A stretch of DNA of 64,000 nucleotides from Lunularia cruciata. Its lineage: Eukaryota > Streptophyta > Marchantiopsida > Lunulariales > Lunulariaceae. Positions 37,255-46,580 of this stretch are shown piece by piece. The notes under the pieces are model-generated. The model worked only from the letters and a program-made list of their open reading frames with translations, was not told where the DNA came from and made no database searches. Position 1 is the first letter of the stretch, and the number at the start of each line of letters is the position of its first letter. The DNA is taken from assembly GCA_948567375.1 (NCBI GenBank), contig OX419756.1:7879001-7943000 (forward strand), written 5' to 3'. A program made the translations under genes and the position numbers.

Positions 37255-38920
37255 TTGTAAGAGGCATTCCTATATGGATTGTATTCCATAGCCTTGGTAT
37301 TGATGACTGAATGAAACAAAAAGGAATTATTCCTTTCAAGATCAAGATTAATTGGCAATAGTGTATGCAACAAAAGTGTGGTAACATTGTCTCTTGGAGA
37401 AAAAAATGATAATGTAGACCAATCACAAACTCTTGTTGCAAACCTTACATTTGGAGCACATGAAGAGTCATTGATGATGGAACAACTATAATTGTTTGAC
37501 ATCAATCTTGAATACAAACCAAGAAGTTCCATGTCACTCTTGATGCCTTGTCATGACAAGTTGATTTGAAGACTCCTCTTGAATCTTTGACAACAATAGC
37601 AATTATCATAGTGTTGATTGACTCAAAGGTCCATATCAAGTCTAGGACTACTTTACAATCAGGCCCTTTCTTTCAGTTGGTAAGAAGTTGTCTTGCAGCA
37701 CATGACAAGGATTACAACACTTTCTCCTTCAAGAAGGGCCTTTTATTCTATGAAAACCAGATCTATGTTCCAATGTGGGCGATTTACAACTTGTGTGGCT
37801 TCAAGAGGTCCATGACTTACCAATTATTGGTCAAGTGGGGATGGATAGGACCTTAAGTACCCTACAATGTCAATGGTGGTGGCCCAACATGGCACAAGAA
37901 GTTTGAGAGTTTGTTTGATCTTGTGAGAGTTGCCAATGCAACAAAGCCAATAACCAAAAGCCAAGTAGACTCTTTCAACCACTGCCTATTTCATATGCCC
38001 ATTAGGAACATTTGAGCTAAAACCTCATTACATCCTTGCTAAAAATATACCAAGGCCATACCACCATCATAGTGTTTGTCAATAGCTCAGCAAGTAGACA
38101 TATGGCATCTATCATAGACATAGTTGATGCTCAAACATAGGCCAAGATCTACTTTGACACCATCTTCAAACACTATTGGTCATCGAGTTCTCATCTCTAA
38201 TCATGATTTTCACTTTATTGGTTAAATTTTGACAAGCAATTTTCAATCTCCTTGGCATTGAGCTTGCATTATTACAATCTATCATCCTCAAATTGATGAA
38301 CAAATAAAATGAGTAAATTCTACTTTGGAAGATATGCTTACCATGTTAGGACCAAGTTTATGAACTTAGAAAATTTCCAATGTGGTTTCCATTTTGAATT
38401 CTCTTGAACATCTTCCATTCTCCTATTTCCCTCCTTAGTCTTTTGTATATAAAGGTCATTCTCTCCTCTAATAACCTCCCTCACCCTCATGAAACCTAAG
38501 TTTGTAAACTTGCTCCAACTTGGATAGGTCCATTTGATATCATTTAGATAATTTCTACTATTACTTACAAACTTGCATATCATATCATATTAAGATCATA
38601 TTAAGATCCATCTTGTCTCCCATTTTTTGAAATTCAAAAATTTGTTTCTACCCATCTTCCTTTCCTACTTATACCCAACTTCCTCCTCCTCAATCCCTTT
38701 TAACAATCATGAAGAATATAAAGTCGATCATAATCTTGCTCAAAGAGCCATCCAATGTGTTCACCATTAATACATTGAGTATTAGGTCCTTTGGAAGGGA
38801 TATTCACTTCACAACACTCCATGTAAACCTCTTTTCTTGTCTCCAAAATGCTCAAACAACCATACATAGTTTGATAGCTCCATAGCAATGAGGATGTCAC
38901 CATCTAGCGATGGAAGAATA
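37255..38920 (+). pseudogene. Element F RNase H, integrase and chromodomain remnant
   Basis: RNase H resumes near 37.26 kb, then the connection and integrase zinc-finger region (37.6-37.95 kb) and a badly degraded integrase core (about 38.0-38.35 kb). A GPF/chromodomain-like tail (38.45-38.88 kb) precedes a purine-rich tract before the LTR. Confidence 0.65.
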
Positions 38921-39376
38921 TGTAATAATATGGGGTTAGCAAAAGAGTTAGTAAGACAAGCTAACTATAGCTAGGATTCTAAGAATTTCTAGATTTTAAG
39001 AATTTTAAGAATGTTCTAGAAGCATCCAGAATTATTTTGATAGAATCTTCTAGAAGTACCTAGGAAACTTCTTGGTACCTTCTAAGGATTAGGTAACTTG
39101 TACATCAAGTTAATGGTTGACTTAGCTTGTATGCCAAGTAAATAGCTATTAGAAGGAAACTTCCTTGGAATCTTATCTAACTAGCTTAGCTTGCACTCCA
39201 AGAAGGTAGCTTTGAGAAGGAGTTTTCTTGGAAGCTTCTCAAGAGCCTTGTATTGTTTCACTATAAATGCCAAAACTCAATTCATGCTAGGCATTTTGAG
39301 TCTCTCTCACTTGAGTGCTCCAATGTGATCTTCCACTTTGATCTTACATTCTTGTATTTCTCTCCTCGGTCTTTTA
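38921..39376 (+). repeat. 3' LTR of element F
   Basis: Starts TGTAATAATATGGGG, contains the TATAAATG box near 39.26 kb and ends near GGTCTTTTAG. Confidence 0.72.
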
Positions 39377-39646
39377 GAAATTGTAAAATGAAAGGTGTGA
39401 GATCCTCAATAGAAAAATATGTGACATTTAGATCAAAGAGACTCCATTTAAATTAACATGATCAATAGTAGGTGTGTATTGAAAAAGTCAACTATATGAT
39501 CTACAATTTGATTGCATGTAAGGAGTATGGGATGCTAAATGAGAAGTTTTGCATATGATGGCTCCCTTAAGTCCTCATTCTAAAGAAAAAAATAGAGATA
39601 TCACAAGATATTCTATTGAAAGCATTCTCATAGAAAAGAATATAAT

Positions 39647-40500
39647 TGTAATAATATGGATTTTGTAGGAGCTAAATATAGCTAATAGGAGGTAGGACAA
39701 GCATATATTCAGGAAATACTAAGAATATTTTAGAAGGATTCAAGAAGCTCCTAAAAACTTTCCAATAATTGAGTTACTTGTATGTCAAGCAAACGGTTGG
39801 CTTAGCGTTTATGTCAAGTAAATGCCTATCTTAGCTTTTATGTCAAGTAAATGGCTAGTTCAACTTACATGTCAAGTAAACAATTAACTTATCTTGCATT
39901 CCAAGAAAGTGTAAAATATAGAAGAACATGGAAAGAAATAGTAGAATGGAAGGTCAAGTCACATTGAAACTCTCAATTGAGGGAATTTTGAATGCTTAGC
40001 ATGAGCTTGGGCTTGGGTATTAAGAGCAAAGCAATACAATGTTCTTGAGAAACTTCCTTCTCAAAGCAATCATCTTGGAGTGCAAGCTAAGCTACTTGAG
40101 AAGTTGCCAAAGAAACTTCCTTATGGAAGTCACCTACTTGGCATACAAGCTAAGCTAGTTGTTAACTTGATGTGCAAGTTACCTAATTCTTGGAAGATGC
40201 TTGGAAGCTTCTCACCCCAAAGCTTCATAGATGCTTCTAGTGTATTCTATCATGAAGTTTCCTAGATGCTTCTAGTATTTGTAGGTTATGCTAGTTCTAC
40301 CTTATTTTTGCTATATGTAATTGATTCTACAAACTCCTTAGTTTCTACTAACTCTTCTGTTAACTCCGTATTATTACAAAAAGCAACTTCTAGAAGACAA
40401 TTTCCTTGGGAACTCTTTGTACCTAGATTGCTATAAATACCAAAACACATACTCATAGTAGACATTTGGAGTTTCACTCATTTGATTGTATATTGTGATA
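39647..40500 (+). repeat. Family-1 solo LTR H, interrupted by a second LTR
   Basis: The plus-strand LTR starts TGTAATAATATGG at 39647, breaks at 39909 and resumes at about 40384 (CAACTTCTAGAAG, then CTATAAATACC) before fading near 40500. No internal region is attached, and the right end is lost. Confidence 0.65.
39910..40378 (-). repeat. Reverse-orientation solo LTR I inside LTR H
   Basis: 469 bp from TGTAAAATATAGAAG to GTATTATTACA, the reverse complement of the F-type LTR. The flanks GAAAG (39905-39909) and AAAAG (40379-40383) fit a 5-bp target duplication with one change. Confidence 0.7.
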
Positions 40501-40504
40501 GCAT

Positions 40505-43200
40505 GTTCCTTATTGCCTCCTTTCCTTGAGTCGCAGTAAATTCCTACATTAGAGGCACGACCAAGCTTAATCTCTCCGTGCATTAGCTAACCCAATAATT
40601 TATAAACCATTTTGGTAGTCTCAATACCTATACGAATCTAACAATTTATGTGAGTAAAGGTGGTATTTACCTTTTCTTCCAACTTTATTTGCGAAACTCT
40701 ACCATGCCATTGGAAGTGAACACCAAATCGGCTTTGGTGCGTATTGTAGAGCCATGTTAAACTAATATAAGAACGCGATTTCCAACAGTAACTTATCTCT
40801 TAAAACGTCAACATATCTATTAAGACTATCGAGAGAGCGTGGGCACGAAGGTATGGTCCTTTATTTGCTAAATTAAACTTATACATGGAGCATCTATCAA
40901 ACAACACAAGGATAAAAATTAACGGTTCAATTAGAGTAAAATCTACTAATATTCGAAACATAAATCTATTTTCGTGTATTTAAATTGTCATAACAATGCA
41001 AGTCAAATAGTATATATCTTCTTGGAGCATCCTACAAAATATCATCTAATGCGATTTATTTTTTATTGCATCGGCCCTTGCTCTCTAAAGAATAATAACT
41101 ACACTCTATAAACTAGGAAATGAAAATAATACCTATTTTCTAATAGAATATATTTTCTAATACAATCCCTAACAAATGCGTTGACCTCCATATACAGTTT
41201 CAATACTAGAAGAACAGAGATAAAACTAAATGAGACTAGATAAGATGGTTTCGAATATCGGTAAATTGATATAAGATGTTGCTTAAACTACAATCTTTGT
41301 ATTGCAATACTTTGTCAAAGTTGTCAAAAAAAAAGGAGGAATGATCACCATCGAAGGCTCCGTGTTCGATACATGTCAATTTTTAATGAACGAACTGATT
41401 CCGATCATGAAACATACCATTATCTGAAATTACATATGGTCACACGTTACTCAGATCATGGCATACCCTACCCTTCTATAATCGATGTAAGGTCTATCAC
41501 ACTGTTGTATGTAAGCCTCATTGTAAGGACCATGCTAGGGTCTACAATCAAACACTTCCCAGGTGCTGAATAAAACTCAGCCAATAAAAGCGGTGCATTA
41601 TCATTTGATCCTCGTGGTACAGTACATTCGTTTTCATTTTCAGATGATGGATAGACGAGGTCGAGTACAGTACTTGTTTTTTCTTGTGCTTATGTTGTAC
41701 GGGCATAGAACGGCAGAGATGGACTCTAACGGTAACACAATTTGGCACATAGATTTCACGGCACCCCGAGTTGGCAGAATGACTTACAATACGCCTTTAC
41801 CTTGACGTGGCGCACGAGTCCTACTTGGCACCTAATGTCACGAGCAACTACTCTGTTTCTGGCATTACGTACTGTACTTGCAGGATCCAGTTTCACGTAC
41901 AACATAGCCTCCCATCTCCTTTTGTCGTGGTAATTAGAAATTTTATTAGTTGAGGTCTTTTGAAATGACTGTTACTTGCAAGATTTGGAGAACTATGACT
42001 GATCTATAATTATCGTAGAATGTAGGATTTTAGAATGATCAGATGATTCATCTATCATGCACATGGAATCATGGAATTTCAGTGGGGATGGTGCCTATGC
42101 AGAACAGATCATCCATGTTCGGCCTGGGCCGGGATGCTAGGTGGATGGGTGAAGTTATACATTCCTAACACAATATTTAAACAGAGTTGTGGATGGGAAT
42201 CCAGATCGCAGCTAGAAATAAAGTTCCAAATTGAATAAAGAATGCGGCAATAATTGCGGCACGAATTGCGGCCAGATTGGAGTTCCATCGGGAGAACATA
42301 GATTTTCAAGCTAAAAGAACAAACTGTCTTCTTGAACAAAATAAGTGAAGTCGGGGGAAGAAAATAACCCTTTGAAGTTAAAAGAGTAACTGCTTTATTG
42401 AACAAAAGAAAACAAGTTGGACTTTCAAGCCGGATGGACAATTCGGCACGGAAATCGAGCTCGAAGCACAAGCCTTTGAAACATTGTCCGAACTTTTGGT
42501 TTTTACGTCGACTGTACTATCTGCCACTTGCATTTTCTATGCACAGAGTAGAGCTAATGTGCTTATAAGAGCCTCGCTTGCCCACACGGAGCCGCCAATG
42601 CCAACTATGACAAAATATAACTCGTCGGACAACTTGGCATCGAGGGGTACTGGTTAAGTCCATCTCTCATTTCTACTACGGCAAGATACATTGGTAGCGA
42701 AATACAACAGTGTCACAGGGGTGTTATTACAACTCCAGAGCTTCAAACGAGATCTAGTAGGATCTTTTCGTCGTCGTGGTGGTGCAGTGCCCATCAACAA
42801 TCTTCCTAGTAACCTGGAGTCATCCTGCGGCGAGTACTACAGCCGAAACCAAGCAAAGGCAACATCCTAATTCCAGTCGGTAACACGGCGCTTGCAGGAA
42901 TCAGACTCGTCTGCAAGGTGAAGTATGAGCTCATCAGTAACATGTATTAAAATCATCTCCACAGCGCATCATGGTCTTGCATAATCCTAGTTGACTACAG
43001 AAGCACAAGGATGTAATCAGCTGGAATGAAACCTAGCATGGGCTACCGGGCCCTAGGATTGCAATTGAAATTGATCCGATAAGATTTCGACTCTGTACTC
43101 GATACTTCCAGAATGCGCGATACCGTGGAGTCATGGGCTAACGGACGAGTCAATGGATTCTGCGAGCAACTGTAGTATATATGTTCGGGTGAGTGATACA
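40505..43200. other. Repeat-to-gene transition without a supported gene
   Basis: Unique-looking, less AT-rich DNA begins here. A plus-strand frame at 41644-41808 starts with a hydrophobic, signal-peptide-like N-terminus (VQYLFFLVLMLYG). The adjoining frames look as though they could belong to a decayed secreted protein, but I cannot identify it. No FW-domain exon for P3 is seen here. Confidence 0.35.
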
Positions 43201-43201
43201 A

Positions 43202-44416
43202 CTATAGTATTTGATCACCCTTGCTGGTGGGATGTTGATCTTGTTTCATTACCATTGGCACGGAATTGATCATTGAAGGAGTAGAAGGGAACTCAATGCG
43301 ATTAAATTCCTCGGGATGGCCCTCTTTCTCGTGGCAAAGACCGCAAAGATCGTAGTTATATTTCCTGAAATTATACGAGAATACAAATGTTAAAAAAAAT
43401 AATTTCTCTGCCGTTTCATTCCTACCACACCTCTTCCTCTCTCCTGCACCGCAGCAAATCTAAGAGATCGAGATATCTTTCGCTTACTTGATGGACTTGA
43501 ATCTCGGTCCCACAATCGGATTCATTTGACATGCGTCACACTGAACCCCCATGTGTGTCACGGGTTCTTTTGCCTTGCCGGCATCATGGACGTTGGACTG
43601 CGCAGTTGCTCCAGTGGCGTTGTCACTCGATACGACATTCTCGGCATTCACCGAAAGTTTCGCCTTCACTTTATTTACAATATGATCCATCATGTCAGGA
43701 ATTTGCTCCAGAGGCAAAAGGTCCATGAAATATGGCGCAAATGACATAATGATCGTCTCCGCCAACGTCTCGGCATCAAATGTTGTGTCCTTCGAGTCGG
43801 CCCCTGTTTCTTGGCTCTTTGGAGTTCCGAATTCGGTATCAGCTGTAGCTGGAGATGTGTTGCTATCTGGGGACAACAATGTCAATTGTAGACGCAGAGG
43901 ATTGAGTTTCTGCGTAACGCAGGCATCCGTCAGGTCTTGGTCGTTAGCCATTGTCACAACATCATTGTCCACGTCCCGGTAAGTCAATTTCACTTGTGCA
44001 TTGATGGGAAGGTTGAATACATCACGAACTCTTGCTTCGACTTCCCCAAAAGATAAATTATCCTCTCCCGAGCGGCTGGAAACAACGCGGCGGAGAATGC
44101 CCTCATGTTCAACCTGTGGATCGAAATAGAGAAAGTGCGTCAGCCCAATTTGTTGGTTATAAACTTACAGAGAGCTTACAAACAATCCATCTAGATTGCC
44201 TAGTCAAACTTGTAACTATACGATCTTGGTTGGATGAAACTGCTATAAACATCTGCGAGATTTCATCTAGCAATCAAAAAAAGATTCAGCTCTGGACTAC
44301 TGCCAAGGGAAATAATTCAACGGCATATACACACATGCACAGTGTTGACGTTGTAAAATGTTGTGAAGTGCCTGCCATATGTTGTCACTTACCTTGAGAA
44401 TATAATTGAAAGCCAT
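43202..44416 (-). pseudogene. NBR1-like PB1-ZZ paralogue P3 (frameshifted)
   Basis: Minus-strand gene with exon 1 (44393-44416, MAFNYILK, donor GTAAGT), exon 2 (43488-44114) and exon 3 (43253-43364, donor GTAATG). Junctions are identical in position to NBR1. One extra G in the GGGG run near 44100-44103 shifts the frame 4 codons into exon 2 and leads to a stop within about 15 codons, when compared with P1, P2 and NBR1. Otherwise the sequence is well preserved: PB1 with OPCA (YRDVDNDVVTMANDQDLTDA), an EQIPDMMDHIVNKV linker, and a ZZ with CDAC and DLCGLC. After exon 3 a TAG at 43202-43204 follows 16 read-through codons and no FW exon is found. It is either a young pseudogene, a gene restarted at the in-frame ATG at 44105-44107 without the first beta strand, or a sequencing error. 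Confidence 0.75.
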
Positions 44417-44450
44417 GGTGAAATTACCTACAATCTAATCCTTCGATTCC

Positions 44451-44633
44451 GCGTTCCTGTAAGCCACGAAAGTTCTGAAATATCGGAGTGTAAGTGACAA
44501 ATTTCACGGGTATGATCTTAACTTGACTCTCCAAAGCAGACGTGAATTCACGCGTTCCTGTGAGCCGCGCTAGCTGAAAGATCAAAAGAGCTCTCCAATC
44601 TGGAAAGAATTTGAGTTCAATCATGATTATATG
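44451..44633 (-). promoter_or_regulatory. P3 core promoter and 5'-leader with two shared motifs
   Basis: Minus-strand CATATAAT box at 44626-44633. GCGCGGCTCACAGGAACGCG lies in 44551-44571, 54 bp away. The second copy CGTGGCTTACAGGAACGC is at 44451-44468, 34 bp before the ATG. Confidence 0.68.
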
Positions 44634-45020
44634 CTCCGTGATTGTAGCCCCTGGCTTGTAACCCACTCTAAAGCAATGCAAGGCTCACAGAGCATCAAGT
44701 TCGGCAATATCCTGTACTGCATGACGAGCATCTCTTCGGACCTAAGCTAAGGATCTCCACGAGCGAACAAGGTGAATAACTGCCGACTTTCACGGAGCAA
44801 TGTTCGCTAAGATCCGGTGAGTTAGTAGCATGTTTGCTACCACAGTTGCATATTCTCGGCAAGGAAGATATCCCGCTGAGGAAAAGCCCGCGGCCAAAGT
44901 TACTAATCCAGGCGGAAAGGGAGATTCTCAAGAATTCTTTCGACGAAACGTGAACCTCTGCTCTACCCGGGAAGAAGGAAACGGAGAGGTCACCTACCGG
45001 CAAAACTCCCACTGAAGTCA

Positions 45021-45051
45021 AGCATCATCAGGGTGGACCCCTGATGATGCT
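45021..45051. repeat. Perfect 13-bp inverted repeat (hairpin)
   Basis: The arms AGCATCATCAGGG (45021-45033) and CCCTGATGATGCT (45039-45051) are exact complements around a 5-nt loop TGGAC. No U-tract or coding context follows. Confidence 0.85.
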
Positions 45052-45966
45052 GAATGCGTGAGTTCTGTGTTAGAATAGGAAACTTTTGGAGTCTGCCGGC
45101 TTACCTACAGATACAGTAAGTCTCGTACGTCTAGTCAACGTCAACTTTACGATAGCATAACTATAGCGCCGAATCATACTTGGCAGTATATGGCGACTTA
45201 GCTCGGTTGTCTGACTATGTAACCAGCTACTTATCTTTGCAGGTTTGAGTACTAGAAGTTTGAGATTATGAGACCACGTGGAAACTTGAGTCCCAAGTTT
45301 ACATCCGGAGGGACTGTAGCTCAATTCTCAGTTACGCCTGGAATATTCTCGGTTCTCTCAGAATTAGGGTTAGTTTGAGTTTAAAGTTATATTATAAACC
45401 AGTTTATTGCGTCTCAAATAATTTGACCCAACTTAGTGCTGTAAGCCCTATTTATTTCTACATGAAGGATCCGTTTATTTGCAATAATTTTACTCATAGG
45501 GAAGAGTGTTCTTTTTCGTTTTCCTCAAAACATTTTGTGGTGAAATTTTTTCTCAGTGTCGATATAGATGTTGAACCTTTATTTTATTGAAGTGATTTTA
45601 TTTCGATGATGTAAAATATTTAAAATATTAGGAAAGTGAAAAATGCTTCTCTTTCCATGTAAATAGTAAAGTCTAATAAATTACAAGTATACACACATAT
45701 CATTACTTACTACTATACTACCACTTTCAATAACATCCTTTCAATGTATAGTTCTCAATGTATAATTCTCACTGAAAGTACTCCCTTGTCTAAACCATTC
45801 TTTGAGATAATTTCAGTTATTCAAATAATTTCACATATAAGAGTATTAGGTAAGTGCATGTAAGATTTTCTACTAAGTGCAAATGTTCTACTATAGAAGT
45901 CCAATCTCAAGGAAACCAAGAACTGCCCTTTATAGATATAGGGTCGACCGACCGTATCTAGTCTTC

Positions 45967-46115
45967 TAGACGACCTACAGTAGCATTCGTCAGATCTTCG
46001 GGAGGGCTAGTTCGTCCTGAGTTACGGACTCCTCTATACTGGACTCTGTAGCTTGCCTTGTAGACTACCTACTGTAGTTGATATGTCAGATCTTTGGGAA
46101 GGCTAGTTCGTCCTC
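45967..46115. repeat. Two imperfect ~55-bp direct repeats upstream of NBR1
   Basis: Both units run TAGAC-ACCTAC-GTAG, then GTCAGATCTT-GGGA-GGCTAGTTCGTCCT (about 45967-46019 and 46061-46115), about 94 bp apart. They lie 190-340 bp upstream of the NBR1 TATA box. Confidence 0.65.
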
Positions 46116-46169
46116 AGCTTCTCCTCGTCACTGGACGCGACACCGTAGGAGTCACGAAAATATTGGTAG

Positions 46170-46187
46170 TTCCAGTATGTTCTGGGA
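46170..46187 (+). promoter_or_regulatory. Degenerate heat-shock-element-like array upstream of NBR1
   Basis: TTCcaGTAtgTTCtgGGA keeps the 5-bp phase of nTTCnnGAAn units, with the two GAA modules each one base off. It lies about 120 bp upstream of the TATA box. Function is inferred from pattern only. Confidence 0.35.
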
Positions 46188-46304
46188 GAATACAGATCTA
46201 TATTTGTTAGCGAACGGGAAGTCCCAAGCCGACAGCTATAGTTGACCGGTTGCCATGGTGTAAGAGTGAAGCCAAAGCTCCCTCATCCAAGAACTGATGG
46301 AGCC

Positions 46305-46458
46305 TTTATAAGCCCATGAGCCGGGCGGTCATTCCCATCTTTCACCACTCCAATCTTCGGCGCGGCTCACAGGAACGCGTTCGCCCCGCATTTTCGATCG
46401 ATTACGGAATTTCTTCCGTTGTGCATCTTTTGGAGTCCTTTGCGGCTCACTGGAACGC
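46305..46458 (+). promoter_or_regulatory. NBR1 core promoter and 5'-leader with two shared motifs
   Basis: TTTATAAG box at 46305-46312. The first shared motif GCGCGGCTCACAGGAACGCG is at 46360-46379 (47 bp on), and the second copy GCGGCTCACTGGAACGC is at 46442-46458. The start codon follows at 46581. The arrangement is the same as for the three paralogues. Confidence 0.72.
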
Positions 46459-46580
46459 TCATTGACTCGGTAAATTTATACAGATCGCCTGCGAGAGAAG
46501 GTTTGCAATTGAGGTTACTGGTTAGTGTACGACAGGTTGAGGAGAAAAGGAACTCCTCTCACAAGGAACGAGTGGCGAAG

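Larger units (their letters stand above)
33525..39376 (+). mobile_element. Element F: divergent family-1 chromovirus
   Basis: LTR 33525-33984, PBS TTGGTATCAGAGC 33985-33997, internal remnant to about 38920, LTR 38921 to about 39376. The left LTR directly abuts element A, and I find no matching target duplication, so the left LTR may be shared with, or recombined with, A. A family-2 solo LTR lies within its RNase H. Confidence 0.72.
44634..46304. other. Head-to-head spacer between P3 and NBR1
   Basis: 1.67 kb between the two divergent TATA boxes, with no coding region recognised. It holds a perfect 13-bp inverted repeat (45021-45051), a pair of imperfect direct repeats (about 45967-46115) and a heat-shock-element-like array (46170-46187). 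The stretch 45.4-45.9 kb is AT-rich. Confidence 0.55.

Noticed and set aside
41644-41935. A secreted metalloprotease-like gene (signal-peptide-like start, then WQNDLQYAFTL in another frame)
   Set aside because: The resemblance is weak, needs a frame change and lacks a zinc-binding motif; I could not support a gene call.
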